Of a stretch of DNA of 64,000 nucleotides, positions 54,567-63,573 are shown piece by piece. Source of the DNA: Clostridiaceae bacterium M8S5 (lineage in GTDB: Bacteria > Bacillota > Clostridia > Tissierellales > MCWD3); assembly GCA_029227815.1 (NCBI GenBank), contig CP118523.1, positions 2,170,001-2,234,000 on the forward strand, read 5' to 3'. Positions within the stretch are counted from its first letter, which is position 1. Every line of letters starts with the position of its first letter. A program made the translations under genes and the position numbers. Under the pieces are notes generated by a model. It was not told the origin of the DNA, did not search any database, and saw nothing but the letters and a program-made list of their open reading frames with translations.

Positions 54567-55736
54567 TTACCACAATACATAATATTTATAACCATTTATA
54601 TTAGAATAATTATGTTTCTTTGTATCGTTCGTATGAGAACTATATTGTCTTGTTACAGTATCATTTTTGACTATTAGGACAACGTGTCCCGAAGATGTAT
54701 AAAGTATTCCTCCCGCTGCTGCAGACGCATAGGTTGATGATTTCCAATATTTCTTAGTAGTCAACATATATTTTTTTAGAGAATGTGTATTTACCCATGC
54801 CACTGATGTGTTTGCGGGAGTCCCTCTTTTCCACGTGCTATCCATTGGAATACCGCCTGCATGTAAAGCTTGAGATACAAAATCTGCACAATCAGCATGA
54901 CACAATTCATTATAATATGGATAATCCGAATTATTCCATTTGTCTCTATCTTGTCTAATACCACAAGTAGTCCCATGATCTTTACAAGACGTTGGGTTAC
55001 TAGACCATTTATTCGCATAATCTCTTGCAGCTATTCTATCATAATTTGAGTAAAGATTTGGAAGATACTGTTTTTCTTTAGAATCTATAACTAATTGGAT
55101 ATCATTGAAACCTTCTTTTTCCATTTCAAGTGATGTTTTAGGTAACATTTGTTTAATTGGCACAAAACTATCTATATTTTCTGCTAAGATTTTTATAGAA
55201 TTTTGCACTATTTTATCATTACTGATATCGGCAGTAATTTTTAAATAGAAAAAGTTGTCATCAGATTTATTTATATACTGTTGTAGGTCATTGAATTTAA
55301 AATCTATTGCTTTAGAAACTTTAGCTAATTGTTCATTTTTCAAATTATTCTTATTGGCTTTTACAACAGCCTCATCAGTTTTGGCCTTTGATTCATAACT
55401 GAAATCACTTAGATTAATTCTTTTTAACATTCCTTTTACATAAGGAAGTTCACTAACTTTTTTTACCTTCAAAGCAGTATTCATTGTCGCTAGAAGATTA
55501 ACCTCAATATTCTGATTATTTACAACTACATCATCAAACCTTATTTTAATATTGTTTATCTTATAATATTCCGAAAACCCATCTGTTAGTACCTTCCTTA
55601 CACTTTGCTCTATTTCATCTTTATAAATTTTTGTGTTATCTGCTTTAGCATGCACAATCGAGAATACTGTTATTAATAGCACTAAGACTAACATTGTTGA
55701 CATAATTTTTTTACTTGTTTTAAACCTTCTAATCAT
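54567..55736 (-). CDS. Secreted amidase-domain (Amidase_6) protein
   Basis: A 389-residue exported protein. Residues 1-32 are a signal peptide (KKIMSTMLVLVLLITVFSIVHAKA). Residues 33-230 are a helical domain. The C-terminal 160 residues are the Amidase_6 (NlpC/P60-like) domain: AARDYANKWSSNP, HADCADFVSQALHAGGIP with catalytic Cys, and SSGHVVLIVKND with catalytic His. It probably hydrolyses cell-wall peptide bonds. ATG at 55736 follows GGAGG. Monocistronic. Confidence 0.87.
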   Translation of the reverse strand: MIRRFKTSKKIMSTMLVLVLLITVFSIVHAKADNTKIYKDEIEQSVRKVLTDGFSEYYKINNIKIRFDDVVVNNQNIEVNLLATMNTALKVKKVSELPYVKGMLKRINLSDFSYESKAKTDEAVVKANKNNLKNEQLAKVSKAIDFKFNDLQQYINKSDDNFFYLKITADISNDKIVQNSIKILAENIDSFVPIKQMLPKTSLEMEKEGFNDIQLVIDSKEKQYLPNLYSNYDRIAARDYANKWSSNPTSCKDHGTTCGIRQDRDKWNNSDYPYYNELCHADCADFVSQALHAGGIPMDSTWKRGTPANTSVAWVNTHSLKKYMLTTKKYWKSSTYASAAAGGILYTSSGHVVLIVKNDTVTRQYSSHTNDTKKHNYSNINGYKYYVLW

Positions 55737-56424
55737 TTTACAAACCTCCTAGAATTGTTTACTATTATTTTCATATCTTATGAGCAACATTTTCCAACTA
55801 ATACTCTTTAATCTTACTAACATATTTGTACTTTCTACCATTTTTCAATTTTCATATGTATATTCATATGAAACAAACCTATACTTATTTCACTCACCGT
55901 GCCACTCCTCATGCCCTATCTCACGTACCTTTTTAAATCTTAATCCAGTTTTTAATTGTATTTTAATTATCATCATAAAACGCTACAATCCAACTATTAC
56001 TTTAACTATCTACATTTCTAGTTGTAAGATAACTATCGACGCTTGCTCACTAGAAATATAAAATGTGTTTTCAAATAAACTAATGTTTGGTACATATTGT
56101 TTGATGATTAGAAATTTATACTAGATGTATAAGTCAGTAGCAGTAAATAAAGTAAATATCTAAAACTCATATGAAAACTTAATATTTCTTTCTCTCGTTA
56201 ATTTCCTCCTTCATACTATATAACAATTTAAGAAGGTGCTTCGTTACATTTTTTTATAAATTTTTAATAAACATTATATTAATTCTATCTTGTAATATTT
56301 GAAGTAAATCTGAAGCTACATTCTTGTTATGCCAAATAATTTTTATTCACTCGCCTTTTTCAATCATTCTTTTCCTTAATAATAATTTCATTAGTCTAGG
56401 ATTCCTCTGTATCAACTTGCTAAC
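55737..56424. other. Long region without a supported gene
   Basis: Open frames at 55780-56061 and 56324-56542 (plus) have no ribosome site and read as shadows. Nothing else found before the duplicated segment at 56425. Confidence 0.4.
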
Positions 56425-56530
56425 TCATTCTCATTCTAGTGCAAATGATAGTTTAAATGCAATCTCTCTTGCACTACCACCTCAATATTGCTTCCCATAT
56501 TTAGTTTTGCCTCATCCTCATTCATATCTA
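56425..56530 (-). pseudogene. Truncated copy of the histidine kinase 3' end
   Basis: The sequence matches the end of the kinase gene at 48404-48478 (TGCAAATGATAGTTTAAAT-type match), then skips to a match of 48566-48590 (TTTTGCCTCATCCTCATT). An internal deletion of about 90 bp and point changes leave no frame. It starts a collinear shrunken copy of the 48.4-52.7 kb locus. Confidence 0.65.
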
Positions 56531-56765
56531 GATGAGGGATAACCTCTCATTACATATCCATATATCCATCACAAGTTTGATTATTTATTTTTATCGGTTT
56601 TCACAGACTTTACATAACTTCATAGTCCCTTTATGTATCAAATTAAAAGCCCTCCAAAATATTGGAAGACTATTATTTTAAAGCTTTAATATATCTAAAC
56701 TATTCATGGTTTCTTTTTTTATATCTATAAGAATAGCATAATCATCTGTTGTATGAGTCTTATTT
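56531..56765 (-). repeat. Duplicate of 52.12-52.23 and 52.59-52.66 kb segments
   Basis: GAGGGATAACCTCTCATTAC onward matches 52128-52225, including TTTTCACAGACTTTACATAA. From 56695, CTATTCATGGTTTC and GAATAGCATAATCATCTGTT match 52595-52660. Order and orientation are the same as in the first locus. Confidence 0.75.
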
Positions 56766-56907
56766 AAAATAACCGGTCATCTTCATACACGCAAACTTTT
56801 CTGTAGAATAATGAGTTCCACCTATTACGTTCACTTTGTTTACTCTCTCAAATTCATGAACTTCAGTGGTAATTTCACTCGTAATTCCAGTAAATAAGGT
56901 ATGATTA
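56760..56907 (-). pseudogene. Nif3-like (DUF34) C-terminal remnant
   Basis: The minus strand reads LFTGITSEITTEVHEFERVN, then VNVIGGTHYSTEKFACMKM and a stop. TGxxSxxxxxEAxExxxNVIxGGHYxTE is the C-terminal metal-site region of Nif3/DUF34 proteins. The frame ends against the plus-strand gene and has no start. Confidence 0.55.
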
Positions 56908-56922
56908 TTGTGGAGGTATTAT

Positions 56923-57462
56923 ATGAACCCTAACAAATTTAAAAAAGTATTATTATTTATAGTTGTAATATTAACAATATCATTTATAATAACAACTTAT
57001 TATTTAAAAAAGCAGAACAATTCTTTAAAAAGATCAATAGGATTTTCCTATATGTGTATGTATACGAAAATACCGAGTTCCTTACAGTGGATATCTCAGA
57101 TTATGTTAACAGTTATGATAGTAAGTCTGATTCTAAAAAGAACATTAGAATACTCAATAAAAGCATCCAGCTTGCTTACTTCTATATATTCATCACTATC
57201 TGTTTACTTTTATAAATTAGGGCTTGACCTTTATGAATTAAGCAAATTAGATAATAAATCAGATAAAAATGGTGTCTCTTATAAAAAATCTGTGGAATAT
57301 TTAAATAACACAAATCACAATATAACTAAGCTCAAAAGCATATTTCAAACTGTAAAAACTGAAAATAAAAAAGATCCTTTGAAATGGTATGATTATAAAA
57401 ATGATTATAACTCGACGCTTTCTAAGAAAATATTAGACATACTTAATGATCGGGAAAATTAA
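56923..57462 (+). CDS. Small membrane protein, possibly frame-scarred in the middle
   Basis: A 179-residue protein on the plus strand, ATG 56923 after GGAGG. An N-terminal helix (VLLFIVVILTISFIITTYY) and a charged coiled-coil C terminus (ELSKLDNKSDKNGV...IFQTVKTENKKDP) look natural. The middle (residues 45-100) reads better in another frame, FLTVDISDYVNSYDSKSDSK then RILNKSIQLAYFY, with shifts out and back. So two compensating indels may have occurred. Family unknown; it is alone on its strand. Confidence 0.55.
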   Translation: MNPNKFKKVLLFIVVILTISFIITTYYLKKQNNSLKRSIGFSYMCMYTKIPSSLQWISQIMLTVMIVSLILKRTLEYSIKASSLLTSIYSSLSVYFYKLGLDLYELSKLDNKSDKNGVSYKKSVEYLNNTNHNITKLKSIFQTVKTENKKDPLKWYDYKNDYNSTLSKKILDILNDREN

Positions 57463-57597
57463 TTAATTTGCATACTTACTATTTTACTTTTTATTGATTA
57501 TTTTACCCTCCCTATAGTATATCTTTGAGGTTTATCTTACCTCTAATAATATCAATTGACGTTACATTAAACGTAAACCATAGTTTTTATAGCTAAT

Positions 57598-58380
57598 TTA
57601 TGGTTTCCTTGCAAGCTGTAAATCTATAGTATCATAAATTGTAATTATTCCACCTAGTTCGTCAATGGCATTTTTAATCTCACTAAAAAATTTCTTTCTT
57701 TTATCTTCATGGATAGCAATATGGTCAGAGTAAGTTCCTAAAAGTAAAATATACTCATCTGATGTAAATGTTCTCGTCCTATGGTACATCTTATAATCAA
57801 TTTCTATAAATCCATATTTTTTAGCAATCTCAGCACGATTTTTTGCATTTTCTTCACTGTATTCCTTATCTCCCAGTTCCCCGGGCATATAGACACTATA
57901 AACTCTTTGTAAAGCTTCATGCATACCAAGTCTACCTTTGTCTTTAAAAGGATGATTAGCAAAACGTGCAAAAACGCCTCCGCTCTTTAGCAAATTAAAA
58001 GCCTTTGTATAGCCTATTTCCTCAGGTATCCAGTGGAAAGCCGAAGCAGAATAAATCAAATCAAGAGAATTATCTGTACACACAAAATCTTCAAACTTAG
58101 CATTTACTACATTAAGATTCTTATAGTTAGAAAATTTCTGTTTTGTATATTTTGATAATTCATCGCCATATTCAACTGCTGTTATGGAACAACCCGTATC
58201 GACAATTGGAATTGTAGCCTGTCCAGTTCCTATTCCGACTTCAACTACCTTACTTAATGAGTTTATTTCTTTATAAGCAAAAAGATCCTCATATAATTTT
58301 TCAACATATGTAGGACGCCATTTGTCATACTTCTTGTAAACTGTGTTAAATGTCCATTCAAGTCCTTTGATAACCGGCAT
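57598..58380 (-). CDS. Class I SAM-dependent methyltransferase
   Basis: A 260-residue enzyme that opens WTFNTVYKKYDKWRPTYVEKLYEDL. Motif I is VVEVGIGTGQATIPIV, with AVEYGDEL as acidic loop and IYSASAFHWIPEE as the substrate-side motif. The ATG at 58380 follows GGAGGG; 14 codons upstream are dropped. It is a paralogue of 7195 and 26319 and shares the GTGQAT motif with the latter. Substrate unknown. Confidence 0.88.
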   Translation of the reverse strand: MPVIKGLEWTFNTVYKKYDKWRPTYVEKLYEDLFAYKEINSLSKVVEVGIGTGQATIPIVDTGCSITAVEYGDELSKYTKQKFSNYKNLNVVNAKFEDFVCTDNSLDLIYSASAFHWIPEEIGYTKAFNLLKSGGVFARFANHPFKDKGRLGMHEALQRVYSVYMPGELGDKEYSEENAKNRAEIAKKYGFIEIDYKMYHRTRTFTSDEYILLLGTYSDHIAIHEDKRKKFFSEIKNAIDELGGIITIYDTIDLQLARKP

Positions 58381-58761
58381 ATTTATATCCCTCCCTATAT
58401 AATCTCCTTTAGCTTTATACAAAAGTACTGTGAAAATAATCCCATGGTGATTTTTATTATATCACATTTGTAACTAAAAGCATGTTCTTTTAATTTATAT
58501 TTATCTTTATTGTTTTTTACAATATAATCTATTTAGATATAGCAGAAAAAGCAATCACAGAAAGTTATTATATATTCTAGAAAAAGCAAATTTACTGTTA
58601 AAAGTAACGTATATAAAATAGAACTATGCAAAAAACGCACATACACTTTGATAAAAAGCTTCTCTATCATAAAGACAATTTTTGATAGATATCTTATATA
58701 ATTATATTTAATTTTTATAATTAAATATTTTAATCTCATTCTTGCATTTTTTTATCCAAAC

Positions 58762-58784
58762 AAAAAACATGACCTAAGCCATGT
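58762..58784 (-). terminator. Terminator identical in stem to that at 40386
   Basis: On the minus strand ACATGGC/GTCATGT with loop TTAG, then TTTTTTG. It follows the GC-richer block at 58800-59035 rather than a sigma remnant. Confidence 0.75.
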
Positions 58785-58799
58785 ATTTTTATTTTAACT

Positions 58800-59035
58800 A
58801 AATTACTTAACGTCCTCGGTTTTGAACGGTTTCCCAACCTTAGAAGGAGATGCTCATGCCCTGGCTAAAGGCTACTTGAATCGACTGACTTAACGGACTT
58901 GTTGGTAATGGGTGAGGGCTGACCTTTAAGGAATTCTCGTTGGTTAACCCAAGAGTTTTTTGACCTCGCCCGAACGAACTTCACTGCTTTGTTAAAAGGT
59001 GTTACCCCTATCTACAACGCCTATGTATATTTTAG
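58800..59035 (-). other. GC-richer structured block, possible IS605-type right end or ncRNA remnant
   Basis: About 235 bp with distinctly higher G+C than anything around it. A 48-codon frame on the minus strand includes TPFNKAVKFVRARSKNSWV. Hairpin-capable parts include CTCTTGGGTTAACCAACGAG. It ends in the shared terminator at 58762. GC-rich, structured DNA with a short basic frame is typical of TnpB-element right ends, but no conserved TnpB motif is readable. The identity is open. Confidence 0.35.
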
Positions 59036-59038
59036 AAT

Positions 59039-59569
59039 TTACCCTCTAATTAAACTAGTAATATATTTATAAAAGTGTTTTACCTTGAAAGAATTTACTT
59101 TCTTCCGATTTGCTATAATAATTATCGTGAAAATCACTTCCGCTATAGTCGCATAAATATCTTTAAGGTCAAAGGTAAAAAAACCTTTTAAGTTTATATA
59201 ATCTAGACTACCTCCCCAAAATATTTTATCTATTATTGAACAGATTAATCCAGAAATCAAAAACATAAAACCTACTATAACACCAATTGAATCAGCCTTA
59301 ATAGCCCTTATATATTTAAATACTAATAATACAATTATACCAAGTATAATTAACAATAAAATGTGTGTTACTTTACCTATTCCTATATCAAAAAGACTAT
59401 TAATCCATGAAAATTTGTCATTTAATACAGGTCTATAGATAATTAGATTTGGTATTATATTAAATTCAATATCCTTATAATTCATATCAATAACAATTTT
59501 CACTACTTGGTCAAATAATACACCTATAGTAATAAAAAAAACATAATACCTCATTATATATCTTTTCAT
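59039..59569 (-). CDS. Signal peptidase II (LspA)-like membrane protease
   Basis: A 176-residue protein with four membrane helices. LspA marks: FDQVVKIVID near residue 20, GLICSIIDKIFWGGSLDYI near 110 (first catalytic Asp in LDYI) and FDLKDIYATIAEVI near 133 (second catalytic Asp in KDIY). Asn at the usual GNxxDR position is replaced (CSIIDK), so it is divergent. The ATG at 59569 is preferred to a GTG 12 bp upstream. It would cleave lipoprotein signals; several lipoproteins lie in this window. It stands near a GNAT gene. Confidence 0.75.
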   Translation of the reverse strand: MKRYIMRYYVFFITIGVLFDQVVKIVIDMNYKDIEFNIIPNLIIYRPVLNDKFSWINSLFDIGIGKVTHILLLIILGIIVLLVFKYIRAIKADSIGVIVGFMFLISGLICSIIDKIFWGGSLDYINLKGFFTFDLKDIYATIAEVIFTIIIIANRKKVNSFKVKHFYKYITSLIRG

Positions 59570-59607
59570 TCTTTCTTGCACCCTTTCATAAATATAATAA
59601 TACTTTT

Positions 59608-60060
59608 TTATAATCTATAAATAAGTTTAGGCGTTTTATTTCCCTTTGATATTAATGAATCTACTTGTTTATAAATAGTTGCTCCTAGTTTTAAATAGAA
59701 CCCTCTTGCATCTGGGCTAGTTATAATTGTAAACTCTCTAATACCTAGTTTTTTGCATTCTTCAAGAGCATGATTCCATAACATTTTGCCATAACCTATT
59801 CCAATATACATAGGTTCTATAAATAGATATTCTAATGAGACCTCATCATCATTTATCAATAATCCATAAAAACCGATTATTTTATCATCATTTTTCAGAA
59901 TATAAGTTGGATTGTTTATTATAAATTCTTGTGTAATTAAGTATATTTCTTTGAATTTATCCATAAAATCTGAATCATAGCCCCAATAAGATTCAGATCT
60001 GATTTCTAGATTAGCTAACAAATTTATATCCGTTGGTGATGCACTTTCTATTGTGTTCAT
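59608..60060 (-). CDS. GNAT family N-acetyltransferase
   Basis: A 150-residue GNAT. EYLFIEPMYIGIGYGKMLWNHALEE contains the acetyl-CoA loop (GIGYGK), and EFTIITSPDARGFYLKLGATIY is motif B. ATG at 60060 follows AGGAGATG. It ends 38 bp before the LspA-like gene and may be co-transcribed. Substrate unknown. Confidence 0.87.
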   Translation of the reverse strand: MNTIESASPTDINLLANLEIRSESYWGYDSDFMDKFKEIYLITQEFIINNPTYILKNDDKIIGFYGLLINDDEVSLEYLFIEPMYIGIGYGKMLWNHALEECKKLGIREFTIITSPDARGFYLKLGATIYKQVDSLISKGNKTPKLIYRL

Positions 60061-60298
60061 TGGTTATCATCTCCTATAATAAGTTAAACTTTTTCCTATC
60101 ATTCTTTTATCGCTATTTACTCATCCAAATTAATTATAATATACAAGGTGAGCACCTTACAAATTTTTATTCTTCTAATTTAAAATGCCTTCCTTCTTAT
60201 AGGGTTACTGACATATTTCTGAATTAAAAAAATATATAACCTTTAGTTTTATTAGCTTAATGAATATACCCTCAGAATTAACTTGCTACTATAACATT

Positions 60299-60416
60299 TA
60301 AAACTGAACAACAATCACTTCATATTCTTTAATTTTATTAAGGCCTACTTTTTCAGCTAATTTAATTGATAGTATATTATCTGCCAAAAATCCCAAGTAG
60401 ATTAAGTTTCTTTAAA
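60299..60416 (-). pseudogene. C-terminal GNAT remnant
   Basis: The minus strand reads YLGFLADNILSIKLAEKVGL then NKIKEYEVIVVQF and a stop. A-x-N-x-x-S-x-K-L-A-x-K-V-G-L is the standard GNAT motif B ending. No frame is kept upstream. Confidence 0.55.
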
Positions 60417-60505
60417 AATAGTATTATCCCTCTCAAAGCTTGGAGGGATACATACTGGCTAGTGTTCATTTTACGGTAATCCACATCGGTAGACTCTGAA
60501 TCATC

Positions 60506-61126
60506 TTACGAGTTAGTTCTTTCGCTTTTAACCTTGTCATTCTCAACAAGTATTGCTTCATTATTGCTGATAGGAAATAATTTTAAAGTTGAAGAATAGC
60601 TATCTACTAACTTCTTAGTAATTTTTTTAAAAGGTATATTATTGTAGTGAGGTACTGTATAAAACTCTACTAAATCTAAAGCGTCAAAACTCGTCAATTC
60701 TGGGGCTTTTTTAACACTATCCATCCCTTTTACATACTCAATATTTGCTGATGTAATCATTGCACCTGCTGACTCACCGATATAAAGTTTGCCTGCGTTT
60801 ACTTCATCCATGATGATTTTATCAGCTCCTGTCCTTTTTAACTCTTGCAAAAGGAAAAAAGTATTGCCTCCTGTTACATATATATAGTCGTTACCTCTTA
60901 ATTTAGTATTTATTTCATTATAAGTAGCTGTTGATATTTCCAAAACATCAACATTTAGTCCTAATTTCTCAAGTGCTTTTTTTCCTGCCTTTACATAAAA
61001 AGTTACCTTTTCTACTTTGCTAGCAGTCGGTATAAACGTCACAGTTTTACCTCTCAAATTCTTTTCAAAGTCTGCGAATATGCTAGCTACACCTTTAAAA
61101 TACGAAGCCAAAAATAATTTTTTCAT
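60506..61126 (-). CDS. Peptidase S51 family (dipeptidase E-like)
   Basis: A 206-residue cytoplasmic serine peptidase of the class I glutamine-amidotransferase-like fold. The nucleophile is Ser119 in YIGESAGAMI; YIYVTGGNTFFLLQEL is the oxyanion side; YTVPHYNNIPF provides the His. Relatives cleave Asp-X dipeptides or cyanophycin. ATG at 61126 follows AAGGAGG. It is transcribed divergently from the WYL regulator; promoters overlap at 61159-61186. Confidence 0.88.
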   Translation of the reverse strand: MKKLFLASYFKGVASIFADFEKNLRGKTVTFIPTASKVEKVTFYVKAGKKALEKLGLNVDVLEISTATYNEINTKLRGNDYIYVTGGNTFFLLQELKRTGADKIIMDEVNAGKLYIGESAGAMITSANIEYVKGMDSVKKAPELTSFDALDLVEFYTVPHYNNIPFKKITKKLVDSYSSTLKLFPISNNEAILVENDKVKSERTNS

Positions 61127-61143
61127 ATCTTACATTTCCTCCT

Positions 61144-61186
61144 TTGCTATCTTCTTTAATTATAGTATACTATAAAAAGGTGTCAT
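61144..61186. promoter_or_regulatory. Overlapping divergent promoters with 14-bp palindrome
   Basis: The palindrome TATAGTATACTATA lies at 61161-61174. Minus strand (S51): ATGACA (61181-61186), 16 bp, TATAAT (61159-61164). Plus strand (WYL): TTGCTA (61144-61149), 16 bp, TATACT (61166-61171). Both -10 boxes fall in the palindrome, so one bound dimer could repress both genes. Confidence 0.65.
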
Positions 61187-61232
61187 ATATTGAAATGTTT
61201 AAATATTACTTAACAAAAAGGAGGATTGTCCT

Positions 61233-62174
61233 ATGAATAAATCAGAAAGATTAAATGATATGATGTTATTTCTAAACGATAAAAATTCATTCAATTTGAG
61301 TGATTTGATGGATAAATATAATATATCAAAAAGTACTGCTCTTAGAGATGTATCAGCTTTAGAAAGAATTGGTATGCCAATATATACTCAACGTGGCAGG
61401 AATGGTTATTATGGTATACTTCATAATAGGCTTCTATCTCCTATTGTTTTTAATATTGATGAAGTATTCGCTTTGTATTTTTCGATGCTTACATTACGGG
61501 CTTATGAAACTACTCCTTTTCATCTAAGCGTAGAGAAATTAAAGAAAAAATTTGAGAAATGCTTATCTACAGAAAAAATAGAAATGCTTCGTAAAGTGGA
61601 AAAAGTATTTAGTTTAGCTTCTATTAAGCATAGCAATGAATGTCCTTTTTTAAATGATGTTTTACAGTATGCCATAGAAGAAAAAGTATGCAATATAACA
61701 TATCGTAAAAAAGGGATAGAGCAAAAGTATCACATACAATTTTTCAATATTTCATCAGCTTACGGACAATGGTATGCAACAGGATATAACTTTGAAACAA
61801 AAAGTCCACAGGTATTTCGCTGTGATAAAGTTTTAGGTATTGGAGAAAGCAATAAATTTAATCCCAAACCATTTTCTGAATTTATGCAGCCAGCCGATAT
61901 ATTGTATAAAACTAATGGTGCTACTAATTTTGAGGTTGAAATATCAAAAAAAGGCATCGATTTATTCTATAAAGAACATTACCCTTCTATGAAGCTTTAC
62001 TTTAAAAATGATAAATATTTTATTCGAGGTTTTTATAATATAGGAGAAGAAGCATTTATCTCAAACTACTTTATGAACTATGGAGAGAATATACTATCTA
62101 TAAAACCTGAATCATTAAAAACATTAATTACTGAAAAGTTAAGCGCACTAACAAAGTATTTTTCCAAAATATAA
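61233..62174 (+). CDS. WYL-domain transcriptional regulator (YafY-like)
   Basis: A 313-residue regulator. Residues 1-65 are a DeoR-type winged HTH (LSDLMDKYNISKSTALRDVSAL, PIYTQRGRNGYY). Residues 140-220 are a WYL domain, with CNITYRKKG, GQWYATGYNFETK and VFRCDKVLGI. Members bind ligands or nucleic acid and often control a divergent gene, here the S51 peptidase. ATG at 61233 follows AAGGAGG. A T-run terminator follows at 62321. Confidence 0.9.
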   Translation: MNKSERLNDMMLFLNDKNSFNLSDLMDKYNISKSTALRDVSALERIGMPIYTQRGRNGYYGILHNRLLSPIVFNIDEVFALYFSMLTLRAYETTPFHLSVEKLKKKFEKCLSTEKIEMLRKVEKVFSLASIKHSNECPFLNDVLQYAIEEKVCNITYRKKGIEQKYHIQFFNISSAYGQWYATGYNFETKSPQVFRCDKVLGIGESNKFNPKPFSEFMQPADILYKTNGATNFEVEISKKGIDLFYKEHYPSMKLYFKNDKYFIRGFYNIGEEAFISNYFMNYGENILSIKPESLKTLITEKLSALTKYFSKI

Positions 62175-62320
62175 TACGTTTTATGATTTAAGAATCTTTT
62201 ATCTACACTATGTGCTTTGTATAATTGTTTAGCTAGGACATGAATCATATCAATTCATGAATGTATACGTCTTGTTCCTTCCGTTGATATAAATACTGCT
62301 AAATCCTATGAAGTGCAAAA

Positions 62321-62356
62321 CAAAAAGCCTTCAGAGTTTAATTTGAAAGCTTTTTT
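62321..62356 (+). terminator. Terminator of the WYL regulator
   Basis: AAAAAGCCTTCA pairs with TGAAAGCTTTTT (one mismatch), followed by TTTTTTG on the plus strand. Confidence 0.7.
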
Positions 62357-62559
62357 GTATTTATATAAGTTTTACCGTAAACATGCTTAATAGGCATATG
62401 TTTACACTTAATTCAGAAGGTAATTTTACTGATATTTGTTTCTTATAATCTACCATATCTTATGGCTTAGCACCGGAAAAAGAATCAATCCCTTTCAATA
62501 TATTAGCTGTATCCTCACCTATCTAACGTGAACATATGCTTCCATAGCATTATATAATA

Positions 62560-63552
62560 TTATTCAGTCTTTTCTTTTATTGGTATTAACAAATCTAATT
62601 GCATACTCTCTAGTTGAAAATTTTCGTTATTAACATTATTAATGTAGTTTAGATGTTCTTCAATACATCCATCCATACATATAGGATCACCCAATTTCGG
62701 CTCATATGTGTCATTATTATTTGCCCATTCATCCAACCATTCCCACTCATGAAAATTACCCATTTTAATCATGTGAGCTGCATACAGTCCGCCTTTAAAA
62801 AACTTTTTTGTAAGAGGCTTAGGAACTACCATATCTTCAGGTATAGTAACCCACATTTCATATCCATGGTCTGGCATTCCTTCTGGAGTATTAGGTGAAG
62901 GATTAGGATTATTAAATCCATAATGACGTAAATCAGGCTTAATTTTACATAAATTATTTTCTTTTACAAATCTGTCCATTACCTCAGCAGCATGTTGTTC
63001 TGGCTCATCGCAATAAAACTGTATGGATGCAACAGTTGATGGGGGTAAGAATATAATTCTTACATTAGTTAACTTTGACAAATTTTCATTTGCATTATTT
63101 AAGTTGTTCATAGTTAATCTCTCCTTAAAATTAATTTTTGTTACTGACAAAGAGTCAATAACTTTAAGCAACGATTCATCAGTCAATAATCGAGGACTAA
63201 TTTTAACATCAATATTATCTTTAAGGTGGACAATTAACTCATATATAATAGACTTTATAGTAGATAATGCATTAATATCATGTGAAAGTTCATTTAGCTT
63301 GTCTTGAAAAACCTTAATTACAGTTATTGCTTCTCCACTTTGCAATACCAGTTTTATTTGTTTCAAGGGTATTCTCAACTTTCGTAAAATAATAATCTGT
63401 TCCAGTCTTATAATAGCATTTTCATCATATGCACGATAAGAGTATCCATCCTTATTAACGCTTTGAAGCAATCCTATTTGCTCATAATACCTAAGCGTTC
63501 TTGTTGATATATTGAAATTTTTTGACACCTTGCTTATTGTCTGTAGGCTCAT
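62560..63552 (-). CDS. MerR family regulator with GyrI-like effector domain
   Basis: A 330-residue regulator. Residues 1-70 are the MerR HTH: TISKVSKNFNISTRTLRYYEQIGLL and YRAYDENAIIRLEQI. A long dimerisation helix (residues 75-125) leads to a GyrI/SOUL-like effector domain (residues 150-325), where GYEMWVTIPEDM and the ending QLDLLIPIKEK are typical. It binds a drug-like ligand in relatives. ATG at 63552 follows AAAGGAGG. A MerR-type promoter lies 22 bp upstream. Confidence 0.9.
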   Translation of the reverse strand: MSLQTISKVSKNFNISTRTLRYYEQIGLLQSVNKDGYSYRAYDENAIIRLEQIIILRKLRIPLKQIKLVLQSGEAITVIKVFQDKLNELSHDINALSTIKSIIYELIVHLKDNIDVKISPRLLTDESLLKVIDSLSVTKINFKERLTMNNLNNANENLSKLTNVRIIFLPPSTVASIQFYCDEPEQHAAEVMDRFVKENNLCKIKPDLRHYGFNNPNPSPNTPEGMPDHGYEMWVTIPEDMVVPKPLTKKFFKGGLYAAHMIKMGNFHEWEWLDEWANNNDTYEPKLGDPICMDGCIEEHLNYINNVNNENFQLESMQLDLLIPIKEKTE

Positions 63553-63573
63553 AAAATCCTCCTTTCATGATAT

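Noticed and set aside
55780..56542. Plus-strand open frames of 93 and 72 codons
   Set aside because: They lack ribosome sites; the second overlaps the duplicated histidine-kinase scrap in antisense.
58533..58739. 68-codon open frame on the minus strand, hydrophobic
   Set aside because: No ribosome site, composition of random AT-rich DNA, and no homology I recognise.
58800..59035. Group I intron
   Set aside because: The conserved P, Q, R and S core elements are not visible.
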